64,000 bases of DNA from Sulfitobacter mediterraneus (GTDB taxonomy: Bacteria; Pseudomonadota; Alphaproteobacteria; Rhodobacterales; Rhodobacteraceae). The notes under the pieces are model-generated. The model made no database searches. It was not told the DNA's origin and saw nothing but the letters and a program-made list of their open reading frames with translations. Below are positions 54,547 to 64,000 of the stretch, piece after piece; the stretch's first letter is position 1; every line of letters starts with the position of its first letter. Location: the NCBI RefSeq assembly GCF_003054325.1, contig NZ_QBKU01000002.1:186001-250000 (forward strand), in the 5' to 3' direction. Position numbers and translations under genes: made by a program.

Positions 54547-55259
54547 CTGTCGCCAGCCGCCTCATACCGCAGGCTGCTGATCTTGAGGTCCAGCATCAGC
54601 GGATCAAGCGCTTCTTTGAGTGGCGCATCCGACGGGCCCGCCACAGTCACACTGAGATCCAGCCGCAATGCCCCGCTGTCATCGTCGCGCTGACGTTCCA
54701 AGCCGCTGACGTGAAATTCGGGCGGCGGCAAACGGTTCAGAAGCAAAGACCGCACATCCGCCTCATGCTTGGACTGACAAGAGACCGTAATATGGGCCTC
54801 TGTAACAATCGGCATGCCCGCGGACGTTTTGGTTTTGAGAAATTTAACCAAGGGACGCAGGCCCAAATTCACAAAAATGATCATACCCGTGGCCAAAACC
54901 GCAAACAGCGGCGCCCCCGCCCCGGCCAACAATCCCACCGCCGCGGAACACCACAAGGTCGCGGCTGTGTTCAGGCCATGCACGGTAAATCCGTGCCGAA
55001 AAATGATGCCCGCGCCCAGAAAACCAATGCCGGACACCACCTGTGCGCCGACCCGCGTCGGGCTTAACTCATCGGGGAAAAGACTTGAAAACACGACATA
55101 ACTTGCCGCGCCAAGCGCGACCAACGCATTGGTGCGCAGCCCTGCCATGCGTTGGCGTACCTGCCTTTCGGATCCGATCAACCCTCCACAAACGAGAGCC
55201 AAAGCCATGTTCAATGCCGCGGCGGCAAGGGAGATCGGGAGGGTAATATCTGATTCCAT
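54543..55259 (-). CDS. mgtC: MgtC/SapB-family membrane protein
   Basis: A 238-residue protein with about five transmembrane helices (residues 10-140) including the conserved GLIGSERQVRQRMAGLRTNA, RVGAQVVSGIGFLGAG and HGLNTAATLWC. The soluble C-terminal part is ACT-like. MgtC proteins support magnesium homeostasis and, in pathogens, virulence. It is convergent with the Hint gene and divergent from prfC. Confidence 0.9.
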   Translation of the reverse strand: MESDITLPISLAAAALNMALALVCGGLIGSERQVRQRMAGLRTNALVALGAASYVVFSSLFPDELSPTRVGAQVVSGIGFLGAGIIFRHGFTVHGLNTAATLWCSAAVGLLAGAGAPLFAVLATGMIIFVNLGLRPLVKFLKTKTSAGMPIVTEAHITVSCQSKHEADVRSLLLNRLPPPEFHVSGLERQRDDDSGALRLDLSVTVAGPSDAPLKEALDPLMLDLKISSLRYEAAGDS

Positions 55260-55374
55260 CCGGCCACCCTAACGGGCCGTTCAGCCATGCGCCAACCAGA
55301 TCCGACGTAAAGCAGACCAGCACCGCCCCCAAGCCCGCTTGCCGCCGCGCTGCGCCATCGCTATATGCCAATCC

Positions 55375-56982
55375 ATGTTGGATAACCTCAATAACCGCCC
55401 CGAATTGCCCCCGGAAATCGCCCGTCGCCGGACCTTTGCCATCATCAGTCACCCTGATGCGGGCAAAACCACGCTGACGGAGAAATTTCTGCTGTTTGGT
55501 GGGGCGATCCAGATGGCCGGACAGGTCCGCGCCAAGGGCGAAGCGCGGCGCACGCGCTCTGACTTTATGGCGATGGAGAAGGATCGGGGCATTTCTGTGT
55601 CAGCCTCGGCAATGTCGTTTGATTTCAGAGAGTTCCGGTTCAATCTTGTTGACACACCCGGCCACTCGGATTTTTCCGAAGACACCTACCGTACGCTGAC
55701 AGCGGTGGATGCGGCGGTGATGGTGATTGACGGCGCAAAAGGTGTGGAAAGCCAGACCCAAAAGCTGTTTGAGGTCTGCCGCATGCGCGATCTGCCGATC
55801 CTGACCTTCTGTAACAAGATGGACCGCGAAAGCCGCGATGTGTTTGAGATCATCGACGAAATTCAAGAAAACCTCGCCATCGACGTGACCCCCGCCAGTT
55901 GGCCCATCGGCATTGGCCGTGATTTTATCGGTTGCTATGACATCCTGCGCGACCGGTTGGAACTCATGGACCGCGCAGATCGCAACAAAGTCTCGGAATC
56001 CATCGAAATCAACGGGTTGGATGATCCGAAACTGGCCGAACATGTGCCCAGCGACCTGCTGGAAAAGCTCCAAGAAGACCTTGAAATGGTGCGTGAATTG
56101 ATGCCGCCCTTGGACGCTGAACTGATGGCCGAAGGGTCACTGACACCAATCTGGTTTGGTTCTGCGATCAATTCTTTTGGTGTCAAAGAACTGATGGAAG
56201 GCATCGCTAAATTCGGGCCGGAGCCACAGATTCAAACCGCGCAACCCCGCCAAATCCTGCCCGAAGAAACCAAAGTGACTGGTTTTGTATTCAAAGTGCA
56301 GGCCAACATGGACCCCAAGCACCGCGACCGCGTGGCGTTTGTCCGGCTTGCCTCGGGGCATTTCTTGCGGGGAATGAAAATGACCCATGTGCGTACCAAA
56401 AAACCGATGTCGATCACAAATCCGGTGATGTTCCTCGCCTCTGACCGGGAACTGGCCGAGGAGGCATGGGCCGGCGACATTATCGGCATCCCCAACCACG
56501 GCCAATTGCGCATCGGCGATACCCTGACCGAAGGCGAGGCGCTGCGCGTCAGCGGCATCCCGTCTTTTGCGCCGGAACTCCTGCAAGGGGTGCGTGCCGG
56601 TGATCCGTTGAAGGCCAAGCACCTTGAGAAAGCCCTGATGCAATTTGCCGAGGAAGGCGCGGCAAAAGTGTTCAAACCCTCCATCGGGTCGGGCTTTATC
56701 GTGGGTGTTGTGGGGCAATTGCAATTTGAAGTTCTGGCCAGCCGGATCGAGTTGGAATATGGCCTGCCTGTTCGCTTTGAGGCGTCGCAATTCACCTCTG
56801 CACGCTGGGTGAACGGTGACACGCAAGCTGTTGAAAAATTTGCAGATAGCAACAAACAGCACATCGCCCACGACCATGACGGTGACATCGTTTACCTCAC
56901 CCGTTTGCAGTGGGACATTGACCGGGTTGAACGGGACTATCCGGACGTGCGGTTGACCGCGACCAAGGAAATGATGGTGTGA
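55375..56982 (+). CDS. prfC: Peptide chain release factor 3
   Basis: A GTPase that recycles RF1/RF2. The 535-residue product has ISHPDAGKTTLTEK, the DTPGHSDF and CNKMDRESRD G motifs. The start at 55375 gives the usual N-terminus; the ATG at 55339 is in a weak context. Its stop overlaps the start of a glycosyltransferase gene (TGATG). Confidence 0.96.
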   Translation: MLDNLNNRPELPPEIARRRTFAIISHPDAGKTTLTEKFLLFGGAIQMAGQVRAKGEARRTRSDFMAMEKDRGISVSASAMSFDFREFRFNLVDTPGHSDFSEDTYRTLTAVDAAVMVIDGAKGVESQTQKLFEVCRMRDLPILTFCNKMDRESRDVFEIIDEIQENLAIDVTPASWPIGIGRDFIGCYDILRDRLELMDRADRNKVSESIEINGLDDPKLAEHVPSDLLEKLQEDLEMVRELMPPLDAELMAEGSLTPIWFGSAINSFGVKELMEGIAKFGPEPQIQTAQPRQILPEETKVTGFVFKVQANMDPKHRDRVAFVRLASGHFLRGMKMTHVRTKKPMSITNPVMFLASDRELAEEAWAGDIIGIPNHGQLRIGDTLTEGEALRVSGIPSFAPELLQGVRAGDPLKAKHLEKALMQFAEEGAAKVFKPSIGSGFIVGVVGQLQFEVLASRIELEYGLPVRFEASQFTSARWVNGDTQAVEKFADSNKQHIAHDHDGDIVYLTRLQWDIDRVERDYPDVRLTATKEMMV

Positions 56983-57917
56983 TGACCACCTGGGGGCTGA
57001 GCGCGACAATCCTCGCCCCCGCCACGGAGATACTACGCTTTACCGCCTATCATCTGGAGGCGGGCGCGCATCTGCTCTACCTCTATCTGGACGATGACAA
57101 CCCCGCTGCCTTTGACGCGCTCAAGGCCCATCCCAAGGTCCGCGTGACACATTGCGATGACAGCCATTGGGACCGTCTGGGCATGAAACGGCCGCGCAAA
57201 CATCAGGTCCGGCAATCGGCCAATGCTACCCATGCCTATCAACGGGCAGGCGATGTTGATTGGTTGATCCATATGGATGTGGATGAATTTCTGGTGCCGC
57301 AACGGCCCATTGCAGACGCCCTCTACGCTTGCCCCGCAAACCAGACAATCGCCCGCATCCGGCCAATGGAGGTGCTGGCGGGTGACGGAACCGCGTTCAA
57401 AGCTTTCATTCCCAACGGGCCAGATCGGGCCGGAACCGTGCGCGCGCTTTACCCGACCTATGGCGCCTATGTGAAAGGTGGATTCCTCAGCCATCTGGCC
57501 GGCAAGCTGTTTGTGCGCACAGGTCTGCCCGATGTCCGTGTGCAAATTCACAATGCCTTTCAAAACGATGAGATGCTCAAAGGGCCGGAACAGCACCCTG
57601 ATATCGATCTCGCCCATCTGCATGCCGCCAACTGGGACGCCTGGATTGCCGCCTACCGGTTCCGCGTTGCAAAAGGATCCTACCGGGCAGAGCTGGCCCC
57701 CAACAAACCGCGCGACAAAGGCGGGCTGTCGATGCATGAGCTTTTGACCACGATCGAGGCAGACGACGGAGAAGCAGGGTTGCGCGCCTTCTTTGACGAG
57801 CTATGCGCAGATACGCCGCAAATGCGGGACAAACTGGCCGGTTTTGGCCTGCTCAAACGGGCCAATCTTGGCTTAAAGGCAACATTGTCCACACATTTTC
57901 CGCAGTTTTTGCTGTAA
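56982..57917 (+). CDS. Glycosyltransferase (family 2/92-like), coupled to prfC
   Basis: A 311-residue relative of the three glycosyltransferase domains at 21-27 kb. The N-terminal segment is ATILAPATEILRFTAYHLEAG, and the nucleotide-sugar site DVDEF is at residues 99-103. It is translated from ATG 56982, which overlaps the prfC stop. Why a surface-glycan enzyme should be linked to RF3 is unclear; chance clustering is possible. The acceptor is unknown. Confidence 0.78.
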   Translation: MTTWGLSATILAPATEILRFTAYHLEAGAHLLYLYLDDDNPAAFDALKAHPKVRVTHCDDSHWDRLGMKRPRKHQVRQSANATHAYQRAGDVDWLIHMDVDEFLVPQRPIADALYACPANQTIARIRPMEVLAGDGTAFKAFIPNGPDRAGTVRALYPTYGAYVKGGFLSHLAGKLFVRTGLPDVRVQIHNAFQNDEMLKGPEQHPDIDLAHLHAANWDAWIAAYRFRVAKGSYRAELAPNKPRDKGGLSMHELLTTIEADDGEAGLRAFFDELCADTPQMRDKLAGFGLLKRANLGLKATLSTHFPQFLL

Positions 57918-57929
57918 TCGCACATCTGT

Positions 57930-57958
57930 TTGACGCGATAGCACCAAGTTGCTATGCG
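57930..57958 (+). promoter_or_regulatory. Promoter of the DEAD-box helicase gene
   Basis: TTGACG (57930-57935) and TATGCG (57953-57958) are 17 bases apart, 99 bp before the helicase start. The rest of the 139-bp gap is GC-rich without further features. Confidence 0.6.
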
Positions 57959-58056
57959 AACGCAACATGTAGCGGCCGGGTGGCCGCCCCTTGGGCCATG
58001 CGGGCCGACATGAACTGCTGCTGCGGGCCAAGCGTGTCCGCTTTTATCGGATACAC

Positions 58057-59580
58057 ATGACAAAATTTTCTGATCTGAATCTGAATCCCAAAGTGCTCAA
58101 AGCCGTTGAAGAGGCCGGGTACGAAACCCCTACCCCCATTCAGGCGGGCGCTATTCCCCCCGCGTTGATTGGCCGTGACGTTTTGGGCATTGCCCAGACC
58201 GGCACCGGCAAGACCGCCAGCTTTACGCTGCCGATGATCACGCTTTTGGCGCGTGGCCGGGCGCGGGCGCGGATGCCCCGGTCGTTGGTTCTGTGCCCTA
58301 CACGGGAACTGGCCGCGCAGGTGGCCGAGAATTTCGATACTTATGCCAAACACGTCAAACTGACCAAGGCGCTGCTCATCGGTGGTGTTTCCTTCAAGGA
58401 ACAGGATCTGCTGATCGACAAGGGCGTTGACGTTCTGATCGCGACGCCGGGCCGTTTGCTGGATCATTTCGAGCGCGGCAAGCTGATCCTGAATGACGTG
58501 AAAGTCATGGTGGTGGACGAGGCTGACCGGATGCTCGATATGGGTTTCATCCCAGACATCGAACGTATCTTTGGCCTGACGCCATTCACCCGCCAGACGC
58601 TGTTTTTCTCGGCCACGATGGCCCCCGAGATTGAGCGGATCACCAACACGTTCCTCAGCAATCCTGAACGCATCGAAGTGGCCCGTCAGGCCACCACAAG
58701 CGAGAACATTACCCAGGCTGTGGTCAAGTTCAAAGCCTCCCGCAAGGACCGCGAAGGGTCGGAGAAACGCAAATTGCTGCGCACCTTGATCGACGCAGAG
58801 GGCGAGAAACTGACCAATGGCATCATCTTCTGCAACCGCAAGATGGATGTGGATATCGTTGCCAAGTCGTTGAAAAAATACGGTTATGATGCTGCACCGA
58901 TCCACGGTGATCTGGATCAAAGCCAGCGGACGCGTACCCTTGATGGTTTCCGCGAAGGCGCATTGAAAATCCTTGTGGCCTCTGACGTGGCCGCCCGTGG
59001 TTTGGATGTTCCGTCGGTGAGCCATGTGTTCAACTACGATGTGCCCAGCCATGCCGAGGATTATGTCCACCGCATCGGGCGCACGGGCCGCGCCGGACGT
59101 GACGGCACCGCGATCATGATCTGCGTGCCGCGCGACGAGAAAAACCTCGAAGACGTGGAACGTCTGGTTCAAAACGAAATCCCGCGCATGGACAACCCGC
59201 TGTCCAAAGGCAAACCGCAAGACGAAGCCAAGGCCGAAAGCGCCCCTTCCGAAGCTGCGGAAACCGAAAAGCCCAAGCGCAGCCGCTCGCGGTCTCGCAG
59301 ATCTGATGACAAGCCCAAAGAGGCGGTTCAATCGACAGAAGAGACCGCAGCACAGCCCGTTCAGGAACAGGCCGCGCCCAAGCCCAAGGCCGAAAGCAAG
59401 CCCAAGCGCGATGAAAAGCCGCGTGAATCGCGTGGCCATGACAACAGCCAGAAGGGCCGCAATGACAAACGTGGCCGCGGCCGCAATGACCATCGCGGCG
59501 GCAATCAGGTGGTGGGTCTGGGCGATCACACGCCGGAGTTCATCGGCCTCAGCTTTGATGATCGTCGCAACGCGACCTGA
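58057..59580 (+). CDS. DEAD-box RNA helicase with a basic C-terminal tail
   Basis: A 507-residue ATP-dependent RNA helicase of the RhlE/DeaD type. Motifs are AQTGTGKT, PTRELAAQ, VDEADRMLDMGF, SAT and HRIGRTGR. The tail from about residue 395 is rich in Lys/Arg/Glu with KRSRSRSRRSDDKP and RGRGRNDHRGG, which probably binds RNA. The start is ATG 58057; an earlier in-frame ATG (57991) sits near the promoter and is rejected. It ends at a strong terminator. Confidence 0.92.
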   Translation: MTKFSDLNLNPKVLKAVEEAGYETPTPIQAGAIPPALIGRDVLGIAQTGTGKTASFTLPMITLLARGRARARMPRSLVLCPTRELAAQVAENFDTYAKHVKLTKALLIGGVSFKEQDLLIDKGVDVLIATPGRLLDHFERGKLILNDVKVMVVDEADRMLDMGFIPDIERIFGLTPFTRQTLFFSATMAPEIERITNTFLSNPERIEVARQATTSENITQAVVKFKASRKDREGSEKRKLLRTLIDAEGEKLTNGIIFCNRKMDVDIVAKSLKKYGYDAAPIHGDLDQSQRTRTLDGFREGALKILVASDVAARGLDVPSVSHVFNYDVPSHAEDYVHRIGRTGRAGRDGTAIMICVPRDEKNLEDVERLVQNEIPRMDNPLSKGKPQDEAKAESAPSEAAETEKPKRSRSRSRRSDDKPKEAVQSTEETAAQPVQEQAAPKPKAESKPKRDEKPRESRGHDNSQKGRNDKRGRGRNDHRGGNQVVGLGDHTPEFIGLSFDDRRNAT

Positions 59581-59600
59581 TCAAACGGACATTCCTACAA

Positions 59601-59629
59601 AAAAGGCCCCGCAATTTGCGGGGCCTTTT
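59601..59629 (+). terminator. Intrinsic terminator of the helicase gene
   Basis: AAAAGGCCCCGC (59601-59612) pairs with GCGGGGCCTTTT (59618-59629) around AATTT. The A/T flanks make it bidirectional; the RNase J gene ends 25 bp beyond on the other strand. Confidence 0.92.
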
Positions 59630-59653
59630 GTATTGGAGCGGTAGAGATCCAGC

Positions 59654-61321
59654 TTAGGACAGCCGGCTCACCACAATTGTCACCTCGGGCTTTTTGCCGA
59701 TCTCGTCCTGCGCGGACTGGCGCACCACACGCTTGAGCCCATCATGCAGTTTCGTATCATCGCGCAACGTCGCCGCCTTGGAACGGCCCAGCCATTGGCG
59801 CAGGTCTTCTTCCAGCACATCCACCAGCGGCGCATGGGACCGGCCCGTTTCGGGCAAGCCCATCATATCCACCCATGGGTCGCCCAAAGGCTCATCATCG
59901 GTATCCATGATCACGGTCACGGTCACATGACCGTTCAGCGCCATGCGGATACGATCCCGTACCACACCATCCAGCGCCCCGATCTGCACCGAACCATCCA
60001 GATAGGTGCGGCCGGTCTCGATGTATTCTGCCACTTTCGGCTCATTGCCGGACAGATCGATCATCATGCCGTTCACCGCCAGCACACCTTTGATACCCTT
60101 GGCATCGGCCAGCTTGGCATGTTCGCGCAGATGGCGGTGTTCGCCGTGCATCGGGATCAACACCTGCGGTTTGACCACATCGTGCAGCACCTCCAGATCC
60201 GGGCGGTTGGCGTGACCGGACACGTGATAAAGGCCTGAGCTGTCATCGACCACATCCACACCCTTTTCAGAGAACTGGTTGATGATGCGAATAACACCGC
60301 GTTCGTTGCCGGGGATTGTCTTGGAGGAAAACAGGAACATGTCCCCTTCCTTCATCTCGATCCCCTGATACTTGCCCCGCGCCAATTGCGCCGAGGCCGC
60401 GCGGCGTTCGCCTTGCGATCCGGTAACCAGCAGCATGAGGTTTTCACGCGGCACCGCGCGGGCCTCTTCGGGGCTGATCACATTGGGGAAATCTTTCATC
60501 ACCCCGGTTTCCAGCGCCGCCTCGACCATGCGTTTCATGGCGCGGCCCAGCAGGACAATTGACCGCCCTGCCTTGTCCCCCGCCACGGCAAGGGTCTTCA
60601 CCCGTGCCACGTTAGAGGCAAAAGTGGTCGCAACCACCATGCCTTCGGCGCTTGAGACCAGTTTCTCGATCTCGGGACCAACGGTCACTTCGGACCGGCC
60701 CGGCGCGGGCGAAAAGACATTGGTACTGTCGCAGACCAGCGCCTTGACGCCGTCCTTACAGACCTCGGCCCACAGATCGGCATCATAGGCCTCACCCACA
60801 CCCGGTGTGGTGTCGATCTTGAAATCACCCGAATGGATCACCCGGCCCGCAGGTGTATCAATCACCATGGCCGAGGATTCAGGTATCGAATGCGAGATCG
60901 GCAAAAAGCTGATGCTGAACGGACCGGCTTTGATCTGTTCGGGATAGGCGCCAACCACGCTCACCGCGTCTTCGGGGTGGCCATGTTCGGACATCTTGCG
61001 ATGCGCGATATTGGCGGTGAACCGGCGCGCATAGATCGGCGCGCGCAGCATGTCATAGGTATGGGCCACGGCACCGATATGATCCTCATGGGCGTGGGTG
61101 ATAAACACCGCCTCAATCTGATCACGGCGTTCCTTCAGCCAGGCAATATCCGGCAGGATCAGGTCCACGCCGGGACTGCCGTCCATGTCGGGGAAGGCCA
61201 CGCCAAGGTCCACGACAATCAGCCGTTCCTTACCCGGTTTCCCGTAGCCATAGACATAGGCATTCATGCCAATTTCACCGGCCCCACCGAGGGGCAGGTA
61301 GATTAATCTTTCACTGCTCAT
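59654..61321 (-). CDS. rnj: Ribonuclease J
   Basis: An endo- and 5'-exoribonuclease of the metallo-beta-lactamase fold. The 555-residue protein has THAHEDHIGAVAH, HSGDFKID and LVTGSQGE, and a C-terminal beta-CASP plus dimer domain. In alphaproteobacteria it acts with or beside RNase E. The start overlaps the coaX stop by one base. Confidence 0.94.
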   Translation of the reverse strand: MSSERLIYLPLGGAGEIGMNAYVYGYGKPGKERLIVVDLGVAFPDMDGSPGVDLILPDIAWLKERRDQIEAVFITHAHEDHIGAVAHTYDMLRAPIYARRFTANIAHRKMSEHGHPEDAVSVVGAYPEQIKAGPFSISFLPISHSIPESSAMVIDTPAGRVIHSGDFKIDTTPGVGEAYDADLWAEVCKDGVKALVCDSTNVFSPAPGRSEVTVGPEIEKLVSSAEGMVVATTFASNVARVKTLAVAGDKAGRSIVLLGRAMKRMVEAALETGVMKDFPNVISPEEARAVPRENLMLLVTGSQGERRAASAQLARGKYQGIEMKEGDMFLFSSKTIPGNERGVIRIINQFSEKGVDVVDDSSGLYHVSGHANRPDLEVLHDVVKPQVLIPMHGEHRHLREHAKLADAKGIKGVLAVNGMMIDLSGNEPKVAEYIETGRTYLDGSVQIGALDGVVRDRIRMALNGHVTVTVIMDTDDEPLGDPWVDMMGLPETGRSHAPLVDVLEEDLRQWLGRSKAATLRDDTKLHDGLKRVVRQSAQDEIGKKPEVTIVVSRLS

Positions 61322-62097
61322 TAGTCAGCATTTTCCTTGTTATATTTATGGATGACGGTCAGCCCGTGCATCGTCAGGTCATCTTCGATGACATCAAATA
61401 GATCTTCGGTTTGCGCAAACAACGGGGCCAGCCCGCCGGTCGCGATAATTTTCATTGTCTGGTCACGTTCGGCCTTGATCCGGGCGCAGATCTCTTTGAC
61501 CAGCCCGACATAGCCCCAGAAGACGCCCGATTGCATACAGGCGACGGTGTTGGTGCCTACTACACGCTGCGGCTTGGTAATGTCCACATGCGGCAGTGCA
61601 GCGGCAGCCATGTGCAGCGCTTCGAGTGACAGATTTACACCGGGGGCAATCACGCCGCCCACATAGGCGCCATCCTTGCCCGCCACATCAAAGGTCGTCG
61701 CGGTGCCAAAATCCACCACAATCAGGTTGCCACCATGGCGGTCATAGGCCCCTGCGGTGTTGACCAGCCGGTCCGGGCCGACAATCGTGCCCTGATCCAC
61801 ACGTGGAAGTGCCGGCAACAGGCAATCGGGCTTGCCCACCACCAATGGACGACAGCCAAAGAACTGATCCGAGAACACCCGCAGATTGAACACAACCCGC
61901 GGCACCGTTGAGGAAATGATCACCTCGGTAATCTCGGGATCGATGCCGTAGTGTTCCAGCAGGGTCGAGAACCAGGTGAAATAGGCATCCGCCGTGCGGG
62001 CGTGATGGGTAGAGGTCCGCATGGTGCAGAGGAATTTCTCCCCGTCCCAGATCGAAAAAACCGTGTTGGTGTTGCCGCAGTCAATGGCCAGAAGCAT
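61321..62097 (-). CDS. coaX: Type III pantothenate kinase
   Basis: Phosphorylates pantothenate, the first step of CoA synthesis, with ATP. The 258-residue product has LLAIDCGNTNTVFSIWDG, IVVDFGTATTFDV and GGVIAPGVNLSL. AAGGAGG precedes the ATG at 62097. It lies between birA and rnj on one transcript. Confidence 0.94.
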   Translation of the reverse strand: MLLAIDCGNTNTVFSIWDGEKFLCTMRTSTHHARTADAYFTWFSTLLEHYGIDPEITEVIISSTVPRVVFNLRVFSDQFFGCRPLVVGKPDCLLPALPRVDQGTIVGPDRLVNTAGAYDRHGGNLIVVDFGTATTFDVAGKDGAYVGGVIAPGVNLSLEALHMAAAALPHVDITKPQRVVGTNTVACMQSGVFWGYVGLVKEICARIKAERDQTMKIIATGGLAPLFAQTEDLFDVIEDDLTMHGLTVIHKYNKENAD

Positions 62098-62116
62098 ATC
62101 TTGGCCTCCTTTTGGG

Positions 62117-62851
62117 TTAGAAATAGACATCCGCCGCTGTGATCGCGGCGCGGCCATTGGCCGTTTGCAAGATCAGATTGCCCGCCTCATCGACATCCTC
62201 AAAGGTGCCAATGGTCTCATCGCGCATGGTGCGGGCGGTAATCACTTCGCCCAGCTTGGCCGCATGAGAGAGCCACGCCCGGCGGATCGGGGCAAACCCA
62301 TGGGCGGTGAACTGGGCCTCAAGCGCTGCATATTCCGCCGCAAGCACGTCCAGAAACACCTCTGGCGCAACATCAATATCCAGCGTCTCAGCCAGCGCCA
62401 TCGGCGTCAGCGCCCGCGCCTCAACCTCATCCGCGCCGGGGGCATGGGCCAGATTGACGCCAATGCCGATCACCAGATGATCGCCAATGCTCTCCAATAG
62501 GATGCCTGCGACCTTGCCGCCCTTCAGCAGCACATCGTTTGGCCATTTGAGCGCAAACGCCTCCGCCTGCCCTGTCACTGCAACAAAGGTGCGATACAGC
62601 GCCAGCGAGGTCACGAAGCTGCGCAACGCTGCCACGCCCGGCTCTTCTCGGCGGCGCATGATCAGGGTGCCTGCAAAATTGCCACGCGGGGTGGACCATG
62701 CCCGTCCGCGCCGTCCGCGGGCGTTGGTTTGCTCCAGCGCCAGTATCCACGCAGGTCCGGACAACGTGGGCGCCATACGCGCCGCCTCTGACAGGGTTGA
62801 ATCCAGCACGTCAAAAACATGCCGCCCATAGCCCTCCGGCCAGGCGGTCAT
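62117..62851 (-). CDS. birA: Biotin--[acetyl-CoA carboxylase] ligase
   Basis: Attaches biotin to the carrier protein of acetyl-CoA carboxylase. The 244-residue enzyme has the GRRGRAWSTPRGN biotin-binding loop and KWPNDVLL with KVAGILLE. It lacks an N-terminal DNA-binding domain, so it is a ligase only. It sits 51 bp after nuoN and 19 bp before coaX. Confidence 0.94.
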   Translation of the reverse strand: MTAWPEGYGRHVFDVLDSTLSEAARMAPTLSGPAWILALEQTNARGRRGRAWSTPRGNFAGTLIMRRREEPGVAALRSFVTSLALYRTFVAVTGQAEAFALKWPNDVLLKGGKVAGILLESIGDHLVIGIGVNLAHAPGADEVEARALTPMALAETLDIDVAPEVFLDVLAAEYAALEAQFTAHGFAPIRRAWLSHAAKLGEVITARTMRDETIGTFEDVDEAGNLILQTANGRAAITAADVYF

Positions 62852-62902
62852 GTTTTCACCATGTCTTCAAAGCACAGCATCACATCTGGCAGGCAGGCGC
62901 CG

Positions 62903-64000
62903 TCAGTTGACAAGCGCACCCGCCGCCGCCGCTGCGGCCCCTTCCAAGCCAAACATATTGGCAATGCCGAGCACCATGATCAGCGCCGAAGCAATCAGGA
63001 AACCGCCCAGAATGCCACCACGGGAATTGTCGAGCTGTTCGGATTGTTCCTCACCAAAGTACATGTAGAACACGATCCGCAGATAGTAATAGGCACCGAT
63101 CACCGAGGCGATCACACCCGCAATCGCCAGCCAGACCAGATCGGCCTCATAGGCCGCCCGCAGGACGTAAAGCTTGCCAAAGAAGCCCAGCATCGGCGGT
63201 ACGCCCGCAAGCGAGAACAGCAGAACCAGCATCGCCAGGGCACGGCCCGGATTGGTTTTGGAATACATGTTCAGCGACGAAATATCCGTGACCGGTGCGC
63301 CGTCCTTTTGCATCATCAGGATGAACGCAAAGGTGCCGACATTCATCGTCACATAGATCGCCATATAGACCAGCATCGCCTGCACACCCAGCACAGTCCC
63401 CGCCGCCAAGCCCATCAGGGCGTAGCCCATATGCGCAATGGAGGAAAATGCCATCAGACGTTTGATGTTGGTTTGACCAATCGCCGCGATGGCACCAAGA
63501 AACATCGACAACACCGAGAGCAGCGCAACAATCTGGCTCCAGTCGCTGATCGCGTTGCCAAAGGCATCATGCAGCACACGGGCAAACAGACCCATCGCTG
63601 CAACCTTGGGCGCGGTGGCAAAGAAAGCTGTGACCGGGGTTGGAGACCCTTCATAAACGTCCGGTGTCCACATGTGGAACGGAACCGCAGACACCTTGAA
63701 CGCCATGCCCGAGATCAGGAACACCAGACCAAACAGCAGCCCCAGCGAGACGTTGCCCGACTGCGCGGTGGTGATGATACCGGAGAACAGCGTTGTGCCC
63801 GCATAGCCATAAACCAGCGACGCACCGTAAAGCAGCACACCAGAGCTGAGCGCGCCCAGCACAAAGTATTTCAGGCCCGCCTCAGTGGATTTGACTGAGT
63901 CGCGGCGCAGGGAGGCAACGACGTAAAGTGCCAGCGATTGCAGCTCAAGGCCCATATAAAGCGCCATCAGGTCGCCCGCACTGACCATCATCATCATGCC
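62903..64000 (-). CDS. nuoN: NADH-quinone oxidoreductase subunit N (5' end outside window)
   Basis: An antiporter-like membrane subunit of complex I. The visible 366 residues include [20 protein letters not shown], the loop [20 protein letters not shown] with conserved Pro/His/Trp, and [18 protein letters not shown]. The first part of the gene lies beyond the window. It heads the nuoN-birA-coaX-rnj order typical of Rhodobacteraceae. Confidence 0.96.
   Translation of the reverse strand, partial: GMMMMVSAGDLMALYMGLELQSLALYVVASLRRDSVKSTEAGLKYFVLGALSSGVLLYGASLVYGYAGTTLFSGIITTAQSGNVSLGLLFGLVFLISGMAFKVSAVPFHMWTPDVYEGSPTPVTAFFATAPKVAAMGLFARVLHDAFGNAISDWSQIVALLSVLSMFLGAIAAIGQTNIKRLMAFSSIAHMGYALMGLAAGTVLGVQAMLVYMAIYVTMNVGTFAFILMMQKDGAPVTDISSLNMYSKTNPGRALAMLVLLFSLAGVPPMLGFFGKLYVLRAAYEADLVWLAIAGVIASVIGAYYYLRIVFYMYFGEEQSEQLDNSRGGILGGFLIASALIMVLGIANMFGLEGAAAAAAGALVN

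Noticed and set aside
57952-59529. 525-codon minus-strand frame over the DEAD-box helicase
   Set aside because: Antisense shadow; the helicase motifs on the plus strand leave no doubt.
1-64000. tRNA, rRNA, CRISPR array, insertion sequence or prophage
   Set aside because: Looked for in the intergenic stretches; none supported. The holin/endolysin pair stands without capsid or integrase genes.

Overview
The window is chromosomal DNA from an alphaproteobacterium. The gene content and order point to the Roseobacter group of the Rhodobacteraceae: fused indolepyruvate oxidoreductase, separate PurL, ccm cytochrome c maturation genes, a gene-transfer-agent-type holin/endolysin pair, a LsrB/VtlR-type LysR regulator, and the orders surE-pcm-nlpD, tatABC and nuoN-birA-coaX-rnj. 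I cannot name the genus. Gene density is high. I see no rRNA, tRNA, CRISPR array, insertion sequence or prophage.

Layout. 1-2.9 kb: the end of gltX, gltA with a strong terminator, then a tiny membrane-peptide ORF overlapping a small unknown gene. 2.9-10.7 kb (minus strand): a PaaG-like isomerase, ccmH, ccmF, holin, endolysin, ccmE, argC, murI and an acyltransferase. The lysis pair sits inside the ccm genes. 10.8-16.2 kb: iorAB, divergent from a LsrB/VtlR-type regulator, followed by a probable AbcR-like small RNA with a LysR-type operator, then a secreted protein behind a GGAAC/CGTT promoter. 16.3-21 kb: purL, then a MoxR ATPase with its VWA partner. 21.2-28 kb: a tightly overlapped five-gene operon (glycosyltransferase, sulfotransferase, sulfotransferase-like/glycosyltransferase fusion, FkbM methyltransferase, glycosyltransferase), followed by a hydrolase-like gene of unknown role. 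28-39 kb: pyrC, pyrE, dnaB (with a perfect DnaA box upstream), a secreted esterase, a lipid hydroxylase, alr, pqiA, radA, cvpA and purF. 39-40 kb: a YjhX (TopAI)/acetyltransferase pair behind an eight-codon leader ORF. 40-47 kb: small genes, surE-pcm-nlpD, an AAA ATPase and tatABC. 47-57 kb: a WYL regulator operon with a palindromic operator, two Lin0512 genes, an orphan ABC ATPase, a symporter, AlkC, an SDR, a Hint-domain protein, MgtC, prfC and a fourth glycosyltransferase. 58-64 kb: a DEAD-box helicase, RNase J, coaX, birA and the end of nuoN.

Most genes are housekeeping: central carbon and pyrimidine/purine metabolism, cytochrome c maturation, cell wall, protein export, replication and repair. 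The stretches I find most interesting are: (a) the eight-codon ORF upstream of yjhX, whose start region is complementary to the yjhX ribosome-binding site, as expected for an antibiotic-sensing leader; (b) the LsrB-type regulator with a candidate small RNA carrying an exposed CCTCCC and three half-sites at 11-bp spacing; (c) the sulfotransferase/glycosyltransferase operon, which looks like a surface-glycan system I do not recognise; and (d) the gene-transfer-agent-type lysis cassette inside the ccm genes. All family assignments come from reading motifs by eye; no search was run.
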